Positions 20,182 through 32,132 of a stretch of 64,000 nt of DNA are shown here, one piece after another. The stretch lies in assembly GCA_963978545.1 (NCBI GenBank), contig OZ021722.1:110517442-110581441 (forward strand), written 5' to 3'. The position numbers were made by a program, and so were the translations under genes. The notes under the pieces are model-generated. The model worked only from the letters and a program-made list of their open reading frames with translations, searched no databases and was not told the DNA's origin. The stretch is from Linyphia triangularis. Taxonomy: Eukaryota > Arthropoda > Arachnida > Araneae > Linyphiidae. Position 1 is the stretch's first letter. Every line of letters starts with the position of its first letter.

Positions 20182-20221
20182 GATGGATAACAAATTGAGA
20201 ATTTCTCTCTATCCCACCTGG
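20182..20221 (+). other. Candidate internal exon of the 19.3-23.6 kb unit
   Basis: The acceptor TTTTCTTTTTCAAGCAG ends at 20181 and the donor GTAATC starts at 20222. The 40-nt piece contains ATG at 20184 (M-D-N-K-L-R-I-S-L-Y-P-T). Such signals are common by chance in AT-rich DNA. Confidence 0.22.
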
Positions 20222-20327
20222 TAATCAAATCGATATTTCAAAGTAAGGTTTAAAAAAGACGTCATCAGTGTAAATATATACATGTACATAAGGATGATAC
20301 ATTTTATAATAGTTAACATATTTTCAG

Positions 20328-20360
20328 CTTACTGCCTCCATGTACAACCCTGTGGAACAG
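20328..20360 (+). other. Candidate internal exon (33 nt) of the same unit
   Basis: Acceptor CATATTTTCAG ends at 20327 and a weak donor GTAGTG follows at 20361. Joined to the previous candidate exon it would extend the frame as C-L-L-P-P-C-T-T-L-W-N. Weak evidence. Confidence 0.18.
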
Positions 20361-21299
20361 GTAGTGCCTGGAATCTGATCGCTGGCCCCTAACAACTGAA
20401 TCCTATCCTTTTCAGGTACTGTGGTAAATTGAAAAGATGCAGTACAGTATAGCATATTTCGCTATTTAAAAATTTACAAAAAGAACTTTCTAAAAAACTA
20501 AAATTAGAAAGTGGAATTCTTTTGCAAAAAAAAAATTGTTAATTTTTTTTTTAAATCTCCCTTTTTGTTATACAGTCGAACAGGGTTGGCATGGTTTAAA
20601 CCAAATAGTTTTTTTTCTCTTTTTAAAGACTAATTTAAAATTGCATTTTTTTTTTGTTTATTTATAATTAGATTTTTTAAATTATTTGTTGTAAATAACT
20701 TTTTTAAATAAATCTTATAATGAAAGTCTATAGAACTTTTTATAAGTATCAAAAATAACTTTTTATATTAATCTAAGTGTTTTATTACTGTTTTATAATA
20801 ATATTCAAAATTATTAATTAAAATTAAATTATATGCTGCATTTTAAATTTGTTTGTGAAATAGAGGTTTTGTGCTTAAATAACTTATTTCTAAACCTTAA
20901 AAATATAATTATGTATAACTTATCACCATTACTGATGAATCTAAGAGCAATATTCCATGTAGAAGTAGAAAACAATTACTATTGTATTATGTTTTTTTAA
21001 ATCCAATGGAAACTATATATCTCTAAATATAATATTAAAATTTAATGATTTAATTGTTCACATAAGTAGCAAATGTTTATTTACTTAGTGTAAATTATTT
21101 TCAGAAGATATATTATTTGTTATTTGAAAATTTATTATTCTAGTTAATGTAAAATTTTATTTATAAATATGTATACATTTTAATTAGAAAAGGATTTAAA
21201 AAAAAAAAAAAAAAAAAAACGGGAAAAAAAAACCTGTTTTTTTTTTTTAAACAACACAAAAAAAACATTTTTTGGGGCAGGGAGGGGTCCAACTCTGCG

Positions 21300-21454
21300 G
21301 CCAAATCTCATTAACACGAAGTCGCTGGGGCCGTTGAAATTGTTTGTGCTAACTGAATAAATTAACGTCAAGTTTTAAATACGGGGAACTGCTTTTTTCT
21401 TTGCGTTAAACGGGAGTTCAGGTTAACGGATTTCACATTAACAGGGTTTGACTG
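21300..21454. mobile_element. Solo Tigger-type transposon right end
   Basis: CATTAACACGAAGTCGCTGG, GCGTTAAACGGGAGTTCAGG, TTAACGGATTTCACATTAAC and finally AGGGTTTGACTG before TA (21455-21456) is the usual form of a pogo/Tigger terminus, similar to 6690-6783. A matching left end was not established. An A-rich and T-rich stretch (21198-21250) lies just before it. Confidence 0.5.
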
Positions 21455-21589
21455 TACCAAAGTTATATTTGGGAATACTTTTTAGAATAAATTTACTTAT
21501 TGTATTAGAATTGAACATTCTTTTTTTTTTTCAGTGTTCTGTGGACTTGCTTATTTCACCTTTGTTAGAGCTGTTGTACTTAAACAGTG

Positions 21590-21965
21590 TGGCTACAGAA
21601 CCTGGAAATCAAGAAACTTTTCGATTGTGGAAAAAATCAGGGAATTTTTTTAATATTCAGGAAAATTTACTGTTACTGTTTAGGGTATGTTTATCCATTA
21701 TCCCTAATTTGGTACCATTTTCCTGAAGATTTGCTGTGATAATCATTAGAAGTTTTAATGTTATGGAATAATTTTAACTTTTAACTACCACCAAACCTAT
21801 TTTTAAAAAATTGGCATATTATCTCTTTAGCATACATGTTCTATTCGATAAGTGTGTCAACATATCTGAAAAAATTGGGGGAATTCGGAAAAAGTTTACA
21901 GGAAAGGAATTTTTTAGAAATCTGTCAGGGAACTTTTTACCTGAATTTTGTGGCCATCATGTTAA
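21590..21965. repeat. Decayed dispersed repeat ending CCTGAATTTTGTGGCCA
   Basis: GTGGCTACAGAACCTGGAAA near the left and TTACCTGAATTTTGTGGCCA at the right are rough inverted ends. AATCAGGGAATTTTTTTAA and GAATTTTTTAGAAATCTGTCAGGG recur inside. A shorter relative ends at 20060 (TTCCTGAATTTTGTGGCCA). Confidence 0.4.
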
Positions 21966-22157
21966 ATGACACTGATAGTTCTTTTGATAATCCTCTATAA
22001 TTTATATATTAAGTATAATTTTTTTATTCTTTTTAAATTAGTTTTGCTGTTGTGAACATGTCTGAATTATGGCAGTATTATAACAAGGCTGCTAGTGGCG
22101 TTTACTAAAGTGACTATTTTAGCCTCCAGAAAACTTTTTTTGGTAAGAAAAATATCG

Positions 22158-22343
22158 GTACTTACGTGTTAACGCCACTGTAGCTACAGATTTGACGGTT
22201 TTTCAGTGCCGCCAATAAAGAGCAATCTTGTTGTTCGCATGCAGTTATCTTTTGGATTCTTTGTAAGTATAAAACTCTAATTCCTTGTAAGTAATTAAAA
22301 ACCGCCAAATCTGTAGCTGCGGTGGCGTTAATACGCAAGTACC
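22158..22343. repeat. Inverted repeat, arms about 45 bp
   Basis: GTACTTACGTGTTAACGCCA then CTGTAGCTACAGATTTGACGG at 22158-22202 is mirrored by CCGCCAAATCTGTAGCTGCGG and TGGCGTTAATACGCAAGTAC at 22299-22343. AGTGACTATTTTAGCCTCCAG (22109) and TTGACTATTTTAACCTCCAG (22355) lie outside the two arms in the same direction, so a wider duplication may be involved. Confidence 0.6.
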
Positions 22344-23169
22344 AAAATATCCTAATTGACTATTTTAACCTCCAGGCAACTATGTAATGAAAAAAGGGCT
22401 CCTAACTTTGAACTGGAAACCAATAGAAAGCATGGCTTCAATTTGGTTGCAGCAGCTCATTTAATTTATCCTCAAAGTAGTAAAAAGGGTTTTTGAATTT
22501 AAAGCTAAATTTGTATGATACAGTAAATTTTTCTAAAAGTATACCTAAGAGTAAAAGGCAACTAAGTTGTTTCAATCTAGAATTTTCAAAAATTATAATT
22601 GGTTTCCTATTGAAATATAACATTAATTAAAAACCTATATTATATGTTTTTCCTTTAAATTTTTCTACTCTTCATTTTAGTTTTCAAATACTGGGTGGGA
22701 GTAGGCAACATTGGTATTCTGCATCTGCCTTCGAATTTTTTTTACATAATCTACTTTTGATTAAACTATATTGTGTATCGTCATTGCATGATATTCTGAA
22801 ATAAGTCTGTTATTGCCTTAAATGGTCGTGTGATCTTTGGTCAGTCCAATGTGCAAACCATAATATGAAGGGTGCTTCTGCATACTGGCATTGACTTAAA
22901 ACCATCCAAAACAAGGGGATCGCTTTCAACGCGAGAGAGGGATTTTTTTAAGTCATAAAAAAGGGATATTATCTTGATTAATATATTCAATCTTTGAATT
23001 TGGTTGGCGATTTAAGTAGCAGAGTTGGATTTGAGCATTTTTACACGTCGTATTTCTTTATTATTATTTTTGGCATGGTGTCTACTTTTAAAAATTGGAA
23101 AACAGTTATATCTATATAAATATATGTTTGAATGCTTTATTGTATTAAATAAAGGTAATTTTATTTTAG

Positions 23170-23620
23170 AGATTATGAAAACAACCAATGAGGAGGCGAA
23201 AGAAGCTCGTGGAGTGACATTAAGGCTGCTGATTGTGACAGAGATGTGGAATATTTTTGGGAATGATATTGTGGATTGTAAACATGGATTATAACATATG
23301 GTTCACAAACTTAAATAATTGTTTTGTATCTCCTTTCTTATTTTACTGTCATTAAATGGGGTCTTGAAGTTAAGATCCTACTGTTGCTCTGAATGGGATA
23401 TGTCATTAAAAATTAGCACATATATATTTAATCATCTTATAATTTTCTATTTGCTGGTTTAAAGTGTGAACTTAGAAACAATTTGAAAGGTATTTGTACC
23501 TATGTAATTGTGTTAGGACTATGTCTGTTACTGTTACATGTAATTATTAATATTTGTTTTATTAACATTTGTTTTAATGTTATGCATGCTATTTTTGAAA
23601 TAAAATTATTTTGAACATTA
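23170..23620 (+). other. Candidate terminal exon with poly(A) signal
   Basis: The acceptor GGTAATTTTATTTTAG ends at 23169. The exon starts AGATT ATG and the frame from that ATG (23174) reads MKTTNEEAKEARGVTLRLLI then VTEMWNIFGNDIVDCKHGL and stops at 23294. AATAAA follows at 23599-23604. The 40 residues do not match a family I know. The frame does not join in phase to the candidate exons at 20.2-20.4 kb, so if this is one gene, translation would start here or the upstream exons are wrong. Confidence 0.28.
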
Positions 23621-24170
23621 TGATTTATTTTTACAGTTTAAAAATATATATGTATAATTTTTATTCAAATTTGATTAGTTCAGAGATAATTAAGAAGCAA
23701 ATATTATAATTAATTTTAATTGTGGTTCATTGGAGCAAAATTAAATTTTTGTACAGAATAATCCTCTGCATATAAAAGGAAAGTTTAATTTTTCACAAAA
23801 TGATATTCTACCTACTAAAAGATGATACATTGTGTAACAGTAGTTGGAAACTCATAAAGCCAATACTTGGAAAATATTCTAGTTTTAACTTTTTCTTTTC
23901 ATTAAATGAGAGTTTCTATAATGCATATACTCTTAAACTTTACAGTGCTAATAAAACTAAACACATTCATGTGAAAAAAATGTGTCAAAACAAGCGCTTA
24001 GGAAAGTAGGCAGGATACATTCGCTTCCAAATTTTTTCTGTTATCTATTAAAATACAAAAATCAATAATTTGTTTTGCTTAAAATTGCACCTTTAAATGG
24101 TATTTTGAATTTTAATTTCATAACCCCTTCCAAAAAATATGAGCAATGTGAATATGAAAAATATGAGCAA
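23621..24170. other. AT-rich sequence, nothing recognised
   Basis: No supported feature between the putative terminal exon and the foldback repeat. Confidence 0.35.
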
Positions 24171-24810
24171 TACTGTTTTAACATGGGTGTTCCACATTGT
24201 TACCACATGATAGTGTTCACTTTTACCAATGTTGTTTAAATATGAATCTTCCACATGAGTGTTCAATCTGATTCTTGCCAATGTTGTTTCAAGACATACT
24301 TTCCAGAAAAACTGTTTCTACAGCACTAGTTCTTGGGCTCAAGAACTATAGTGCTGTAAAAACAGCATTATGGGATGTGTGTCTTGAAACAACATTGGCA
24401 AGATTCAATATTGAACACTCATGTGGAAGATTCATGTTTAAACAACATTGGTAAAAGTGAACACTATCATGTGGTAACAATGGGATGCATCCATGTTGAA
24501 ACAACATTGACATTCAACGTGGAAACCACATTGGCAAAAATGAACACTCTCACGTGGAAACAATGTGACAAATCCACGTTGAACCAATATTGACATTCAA
24601 CATTGAAACCACGTGGGCAATAGCTAGCATGTGGAAGCAGTGTGATATATCTACGTTGAAACAACGTTGGCACTCAACATTGTATCCACGCTCCTTTAAG
24701 TGAACACTTCCGCTTGAAAACAACGTTGCAGTTCCACGTTGAAACAACATTGTGCATGTTGGTATTTAACGTTGACACCACATTGAAACAATATGGTTGC
24801 GTTGCTTGGG
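24171..24810. repeat. Palindrome plus 80-bp tandem repeats, family 'CCCAAGCAAC' (copy 2)
   Basis: A palindrome of about 310 bp is centred at 24337: arms 24180-24334 and 24339-24495, with almost no loop (CAGCACTAGTTCTTG / CAAGAACTATAGTGCTG). The right arm runs on into four imperfect units of about 80 bp, starting near 24491, 24573, 24651 and 24735, each with CCACGTTGAAACAACATTGA and later CAACRTTGAAACCACGTGG-like words. The outer end GTTGCGTTGCTTGGG at 24796-24810 is the inverted mate of 18883. This arrangement is like foldback elements with repetitive arms. Confidence 0.75.
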
Positions 24811-25281
24811 CAGGGATGAGATTGGTAAAGAAACAAAAATCATACGCGATAAAAAAATTTGTACTATAGTTTATAAGCGAAAGATGTTTCAAGAAACAGG
24901 TTAAGATTGGTTAGAGAGCAAAAAGAAGGAAATCCAAAAATTCATTAAGAAAGCGTGCGGAAGTGACAATATCCAAAAATTCGACAAAAAAGCATGCGGT
25001 AGAGACGATTTATCATTTTTAAAGCTACAATGAAATTTCTCACACTATATAATAACAATTCAACTGTTTGGGAAGAAATCAATGTGTGGCACATATTGTC
25101 TCAAAACATAGTACTCTAGTCTCCAAATTTCAGTTATTAAGAAAGACAAAGAAAATGTCATCCACACAAATTAAATGCTTGTGAAGTAATCTGCGAGGAA
25201 ACGGGAACAAGGAGGAGAAATCTTTTGCCCAGATATGAGAAAAAGTATACTTTTCAAAGGGAAAAACTGGTCCAGATCGGA

Positions 25282-25633
25282 AATAATTAATAGTTTAAAA
25301 AACTAAAAAATACGCTTTAATAGAAAAGTGAACTAAAAAGTAGAAAATAATTTTAAATAAGTTTGAAATAAGAATAGAGTGATTAACAAGAAATATTTAT
25401 TTTATCGTAAAAAAGCGTGGGGTGCTTGATGTCAATTGTTGAAAATATTTAATGATAGATATTGGTAAAAGTAGAGCCATTATGAAAATATCTTAAAAAA
25501 CACCCCACGCTTTTTTACGATAAAATAAATATTTCTTGTTAATCACTCTATTCTTATTTCAAACTTATTTTCTACTTTTTAGTTCACTTTTCTATTAAAG
25601 CGTATTTTTTAGTTTTTTAAACTATTAATTATT
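25282..25633. repeat. Long inverted repeat, arms 143 and 133 bp, loop 76 bp
   Basis: The left arm (25282-25424) ends GATAAA... ACGCTTTAATAGAAAAGTGA through CGTAAAAAAGCGTGGGGTG. The right arm (25501-25633) is its reverse complement, beginning CACCCCACGCTTTTTTACG, with only a few differences and an 11-bp length change near AAAATAATTTTAAATAAG. A partial third copy of the arm follows at about 25630-25695. Transcripts would form a near-perfect double-stranded hairpin. Confidence 0.88.
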
Positions 25634-25924
25634 TTCTACTTTTTAGTTTGGTTTTCTATTAAAGCGTGTTTTTTTAGTTTTTAAACTATTAATTATTTTT
25701 TCTGTAAACTATAATTTTTTTTTAGTTAGTGTACAAAACTCTCCAGTTGTTTCTGCCAATAGTCACATGCTTGTCTCAAATTTAAGTCATGTGTATGCCT
25801 TAGTACGCACCGTATTACTTGGCACAAAACACTACCGTGCCTCTGAATATGAAAAATCACTAATCCTGAAGATCCTGGTAAGGATAATGCGACTAAAAAA
25901 AAACACGCTTTGTATAACCGTCGT

Positions 25925-26040
25925 TCAAACGACAAATCTTTCAAACGGCACACCAGGGTTCGATTCCGGAGAAGGTTGGTTGGTTGGAATTTAACGGCGC
26001 AAGGGCAACACGAGCTAATCCTTGTGATAAAGCGAAAAAC
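25925..26040 (+). repeat. Possible tRNA-related repeat fragment
   Basis: CAGGGTTCGATTCCGG is a B-box-like word, followed by AGGTTGGTTGGTTGGAATTT and AACGGCGCAAGGGCAACACG. The last part resembles the reverse complement of the 3' end of the SINE in this window (GGTTGGTTG...GGCGCCGTCAGCAACACGAG). No boundaries are visible. Confidence 0.3.
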
Positions 26041-26325
26041 TTATTGAATTGTCATCGGTCCTTAATAAGTATGCCAAATTTCGAGTTAATCCGACGTTTT
26101 GAAGAGGGTCAAAATTATGTTCAAAGATTCCATTACATACATACGTCTGAAGCTAATAAAAGCGTGTTAAAAACGCGGATCCTCGAAACAGGGACGACAA
26201 AAAAAAGAGGGAAATTTTACACAAAAAGCATAAAAGAGGAAATCTGCCAAAAGTCGAAAAACCCCATCCCTGACCACAGTCATTCAAGTGTAGAAACCAT
26301 TTTCACGACCTCATTTATTTCTCCC

Positions 26326-28719
26326 ACCTTCATTAAAATTCGCCTATATGTCCTAGTTCCCAGACGTGTTTCCCTAACATAGGGATGAATCTTTCATATT
26401 ATACCCTTTTTAATATTACAGATCCCCAGATTCATAACGTCAATCTTTCTTTGTGTCCCAATAATCCCTTTCTCATAAGACACTCGATGTTTGCCTTCCA
26501 TGTAAATCAGACATGCTTTGCTTTGTTGCCCAAAATAAATAATACCTTCATTAAAATTCGCCTATATGTCCTAGTTCCCAGACGTGTTTCCCTAACATAG
26601 GGATGAATCTTTCATATTATACCCTTTTTAATATTACAGATCCCCAGATTCATAACGTCAATCTTTCTTTGTGTCCCAATAATCCCTTTCTCATAAGACA
26701 CTCGATGTTTGCCTTCCATGTAAATCAGACATGCTTTGCTTTGTTGCCCAAAATAAATAATACCTTCATTAAAATTCGCCTATATGTCCTAGTTCCCAGA
26801 CGTGTTTCCCTAACATAGGGATGAATCTTTCATATTATACCCTTTTTAATATTACAGATCCCCAGATTCATAACGTCAATCTTAATTTGTGTCCCAATAA
26901 TCCCTTTCTCATAAGACACTCGATGTTTGCCTTCCATGTAAATCAGACATGCTTTGCTTTGTTGCCCAAAATAAATAATACCTTCATTAAAATTCGCCTA
27001 TATGTCCTAGTTCCCAGACGTGTTTCCCTAACATAGGGATGAATCTTTCATATTATACCCTTTTTAATATTACAGATCCCCAGATTCATAACGTCAATCT
27101 TTCTTTGTGTCCCAATAATCCCTTTCTCATAAGACACTCGATGTTTGCCTTCCATGTAAATCAGACATGCTTTGCTTTGTTGCCCAAAATAAATAATACC
27201 TTCATTAAAATTCGCCTATATGTCCTAGTTCCCAGACGTGTTTCCCTAACATAGGGATGAATCTTTCATATTATACCCTTTTTAATATTACAGATCCCCA
27301 GATTCATAACGTCAATCTTTCTTTGTGTCCCAATAATCCCTTTCTCATAAGACACTCGATGTTTGCCTTCCATGTAAATCAGACATGCTTTGCTTTGTTG
27401 CCCAAAATAAATAATACCTTCATTAAAATTCGCCTATATGTCCTAGTTCCCAGACGTGTTTCCCTAACATAGGGATGAATCTTTCATATTATACCCTTTT
27501 TAATATTACAGATCCCCAGATTCATAACGTCAATCTTTCTTTGTGTCCCAATAATCCCTTTCTCATAAGACACTCGATGTTTGCCTTGCATGTAAATCAG
27601 ACATGCTTTGCTTTGTTGCCCAAAATAAATAATACCTTCATTAAAATTCGCCTATATGTCCTAGTTCCCAGACGTGTTTCCCTAACATAGGGATGAATCT
27701 TTCATATTATACCCTTTTTAATATTACAGATCCCCAGATTCATAACGTCAATCTTAATTTGTGTCCCAATAATCCCTTTCTCATAAGACACTCGATGTTT
27801 GCCTTCCATGTAAATCAGACATGCTTTGCTTTGTTGCCCAAAATAAATAATACCTTCATTAAAATTCGCCTATATGTCCTAGTTCCCAGACGTGTTTCCC
27901 TAACATAGGGATGAATCTTTCATATTATACCCTTTTTAATATTACAGATCCCCAGATTCATAACGTCAATCTTTCTTTGTGTCCCAATAATCCCTTTCTC
28001 ATAAGACACTCGATGTTTGCCTTCCATGTAAATCAGACATGCTTTGCTTTGTTGCCCAAAATAAATAATACCTTCATTAAAATTCGCCTATATGTCCTAG
28101 TTCCCAGACGTGTTTCCCTAACATAGGGATGAATCTTTCATATTATACCCTTTTTAATATTACAGATCCCCAGATTCATAACGTCAATCTTTCTTTGTGT
28201 CCCAATAATCCCTTTCTCATAAGACACTCGATGTTTGCCTTCCATGTAAATCAGACATGCTTTGCTTTGTTGCCCAAAATAAATAATACCTTCATTAAAA
28301 TTCGCCTATATGTCCTAGTTCCCAGACGTGTTTCCCTAACATAGGGATGAATCTTTCATATTATACCCTTTTTAATATTACAGATCCCCAGATTCATAAC
28401 GTCAATCTTTCTTTGTGTCCCAATAATCCCTTTCTCATAAGACACTCGATGTTTGCCTTGCATGTAAATCAGACATGCTTTGCTTTGTTGCCCAAAATAA
28501 ATAATACCTTCATTAAAATTCGCCTATATGTCCTAGTTCCCAGACGTGTTTCCCTAACATAGGGATGAATCTTTCATATTATACCCTTTTTAATATTACA
28601 GATCCCCAGATTCATAACGTCAATCTTAATTTGTGTCCCAATAATCCCTTTCTCATAAGACACTCGATGTTTGCCTTCCATGTAAATCAGACATGCTTTG
28701 CTTTGTTGCCCAAAATAAA
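26326..28719. repeat. Tandem array, 11 copies of a 218-bp unit, with 4-unit higher-order pattern
   Basis: The unit begins ACCTTCATTAAAATTCGCC and recurs exactly every 218 bp (26326, 26544, ... 28506). Units are nearly identical; two diagnostic sites vary: CTTTCTTTG or CTTAATTTG, and CTTCCATG or CTTGCATG. Unit types in order are a,a,n,a,a,g,n,a,a,g,n (n = CTTAATTTG, g = CTTGCATG), so units 3-6 and 7-10 are two copies of one 872-bp block. Each unit has a 71-codon frame whose ATG comes 2 nt after the stop of the frame before, but 218 is not a multiple of 3 and nothing suggests translation. The array ends sharply on both sides. Confidence 0.97.
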
Positions 28720-31700
28720 CTGTGTATATAGCTGCCTGAACAAGGTCCAACTTTTTATTATTTTCCACGATAGCCCCCAACTTGTGATGGGTCTTCCTGG
28801 GTTCATTACATGTATATGACTAGAGAGACACTAATACTTAAGCATTGTATTAAATTATTTCTCATGGTTATTAAATTTATCTTTTTATATTTTAACAATA
28901 CATAACAAAATCAAGTACATGTATAAGACGTTTTTTTTTTTTTTTAATTCAGTACAAACATAAATTTTTTGAAATGCATTTTATTATTATTTTAAAGGAA
29001 AACTGATGCACAATTTTCTTATTTTTGTTTTCAAGTTCTACAATCAACATACAGTAGATAAAATTGTGTAATTTTTTTTTACCAAGTTTAGTTTCTGTAA
29101 ATTTTTTTTTTTTTTTTAATGGTAGCTCATGAAATTCATTTATTGATTTGCCGTCTTAATTAATTGTTGTTACTGGGTTATTTATATGTTTGTTAAATTA
29201 CAATGCAGTTCAAGAATTATGAAACAGTTATATATGATGCATAGTAATATTATGCATTTAATTTTTCATGTCAGGTAATACCAATTGTTAAATTAGGGAA
29301 TGACATTATTTTGGACACCTTTGCCATGTTATGAATTATAAGTATTTTTTTGTTTAAGTTTTAGAAAAGAAAGTAAGTTATTGAACATGATTTTCCGTAA
29401 AACAAGTAGGAAATCTGGTGAAATTTCAAATATGTATATACTTATAAAATTATTATAAGAGATTTGTTAGATTGGAACTTCTTGTTTAAAAGAATGTGAG
29501 TTCATGAAGAGTACTTCAAATTTGAAAGGAAAACAACAGGATGTTATTTTTATTACAATGTTATATTGTTTATTTTTATTAACTGTTATTAATTTATTAA
29601 CAGGGTATTATTTTAATTACATTTTTATATTGAGTGATAACACAATTGAGTGTTTTTTTATTAAACATTTAAAAAAAAAAAAAAATTGTAAGCTGGTTTA
29701 TAAAACTTTAAAAAGTTTTATAAACCAGTACATAAAATTATTTAAGTAGTAAATAAAAACACCAAATTATTTTCCTTTCAAATTTTGTTAATGGCCTTTT
29801 ATTATTGGTTTAATACCAGGTACAAAAATATATGTTTTAAAGCAATACTCGAGAGATAATGCATTCTAAAAAAAGTGTGTTCTCTTAAATAAGTAATGAT
29901 TTTTTTTTTATGATTGATAAAATTGGGATACAGTTTGAGCAATATATCTGCAGAACTTCACTGTAATTGTAACCAAATATTTAACTAAAATTTCAATCAA
30001 ATATTAACAGTAACGGAGCAATTATGTTTGAGGAGTTAAAAAATAACACATTTACTAGACGAGCATCTATTAAAGTAAACTTAAAGGAAATCAGCTGCAC
30101 AAAACACTTTGTTTATTGCAGAAGATATACACAAATGAATACAATTCCAATACTAACATGACTTAAGTCATCAATTTTCTGGTGCAAAACTGAATGGTTC
30201 AAGATAAAGTTACCGAGGTATACAAATAATTTTTAAATCAAAACTGAAAAAAAAAAAGATGCATAATTATATACAATTATTCAGAGTAAATGTACAAAAA
30301 ATTCATATTTGTTTTAAGCATTCAAAAACATCACTGAAAGATCAAATTGGTACCAGTTGTATGAAAAGACACTTAAATAACGAATACCGATCTTTTGTTT
30401 CTAATTACTTTGATTTAGATTTCTTAGTTAACATGAAACGGAACATAAACTTTCAATTGGAATCATATGCAACAGATAAAATTTTTGTATCATATTCACA
30501 TATGCTTTATCGGACTCTTTTCTTATAAATAAATCTTACAATTTTTCCTTCATATAAAACACTACAAAAAGTGAAGGCTAAAAAAATCTCTAGTCATTTT
30601 AATGTCTTTCTCCTCTACGTGTGGACTACATGCGACTGGGCACAACCTCTGGACGTTTACAGTTAGAAGTACAATATGAGGAAAAGGAAGGAAATCTCAC
30701 GAACTAGAGGACGAATATATCAAAAACACTTCGAAATACAAACTACTGTTAACAGTCAAGTAGTTGGTGAAAACATTAGAAAAGCAAACAAATGCATTGA
30801 AATCCAAGTGATTCACATATAAAGGGTTACAAATGCGTGTATACAAACAGGAAATCAAGACTTTCACTAAGTACAAACTGTGAGCAGTAAAAGTTTGATT
30901 ATCCGAAACTCGACTCAATCTTGGGGACAGTTGAAGATTTGCAATGCTTATCCAAACATTTTTTTAAATTGGTAGATTTTTATTCATATCTTCCCTAAAC
31001 CCTAAGGGTTGTTTAATCTAAATAAAAATGTGTGTTAAAAAAAATCTTTTTTGTCATTGGTGGCCTCCTTCATCATAGGTATAAAAAAAATCTGGTTATT
31101 CAAACTAGTCGGCTAATTGAATGGCAGATAATCAAGCTTTTACTTTACTAACATTCTAATTGAACAGTGCAAAGGTGTTAGATGTCTTCTCGTAATTTTG
31201 TACATTTTTTAAGGAATAGGTATAAAAATGGCTTTGGTCCTTTCAAAACTTATATTCCGCAAACAGCTGTTACCTCTCTGCAACATCTTCAAGGTTGCCA
31301 GTGACCCTCGAGCGGTCCTGCACTCAGTGATTTATAGTTATTCAGATGAAATGTTAACATTTTTAAAGTTGAATTAATCTTTCATTATTTAAGAATTATA
31401 ATTATTACATCTATGGTTACTTAAAACTTTAAGTAATAGTTTCTCATACTCTAACAAACTCTAATGGAACCAGGTCCACTCACCTCATTTCAAGTTTCAG
31501 CCTTAGCGACACAAGAATTTTGATGCAGCAAAATTGGCTTTAATGCAATGCTGACAGTAATGTCCATTACCGCTAAAGCTTATGCTTGGTTCTGATTCCA
31601 AGTATGATATAGTTTGTAATCAACTTTAAATTCCCCTATTTAGCCTAAAAATGGCAGAATAATTGAACAAGCAATTTAACAAAGACAGGAACCATTCAGA

Positions 31701-32132
31701 GAATCACAGACAGAAGCAAGAGAAGAATCATAAGCTAACACCGAAAAGCAGAACAATGTTCGAAAACCTGTAAAAGGTGACGCGAGATATGAACAGACAC
31801 GAATCACACGCGAATTACTTAAACACTCGGATCACTTATACTCATAGACCAAGTCGAAATCAGTTGATATGCTATAAATTTATGATTTTTGTCAGTTCCT
31901 TAAATTGCTTCACACAAGTTATTTCACAATGGCTTGTTTCTTATAAACATTCAGCTCTTTGAGCATAGATACAGTAGAGAGACTTCAATATTTGCCTCAT
32001 TGAGTGATATAGTAGGTCACATAACATTCTTTAGCGACTTGAAAGTGGCTTGATTCTGGACTGACATGAAATTCTTGTCAGAGATAGGAAGCTTCCCACA
32101 TGTCTCTGAATTTATGCTCAAAGGTAACATAA
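28720..32132. other. AT-rich sequence with homopolymer runs, no gene recognised
   Basis: Contains T runs (28931-28946, 29101-29118) and an A run (29670-29685). Short open frames here are lysine/asparagine- or leucine-rich and have no recognisable motifs. Some part may be 3' UTR or flank of CaMKII, which ends on the minus strand at 36168, but the poly(A) site cannot be chosen because AATAAA is frequent. Confidence 0.35.

Larger units (their letters stand above)
24811..26272. mobile_element. hAT-like element, family 'CAGGGATGAGA' (copy 2)
   Basis: Starts CAGGGATGAGATTGG and ends CCCCATCCCTG. The subterminal part (CATACGCGATAAAAAAATTTG, AAGGAAATCCAAAAATTCA) matches the copies at 58709 and 4591. 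The interior contains a large hairpin (25282-25633) and a possible tRNA-like fragment. No target duplication is evident; it abuts the foldback repeat directly. Confidence 0.5.

Noticed and set aside
20571..21456. A complete Tigger MITE between TACAGTCGAAC and GTTTGACTGTA
   Set aside because: Similarity stops after about ten bases; the left word is followed by a different sequence (AGGGTTGGCATGG), so only the right end is kept as a solo end.
26326..28719. The regular array as a CRISPR or as a repeat-protein gene
   Set aside because: Units are 218 bp without variable spacers, in a eukaryotic setting. The unit length is not a multiple of three, so one continuous repeat protein is impossible.
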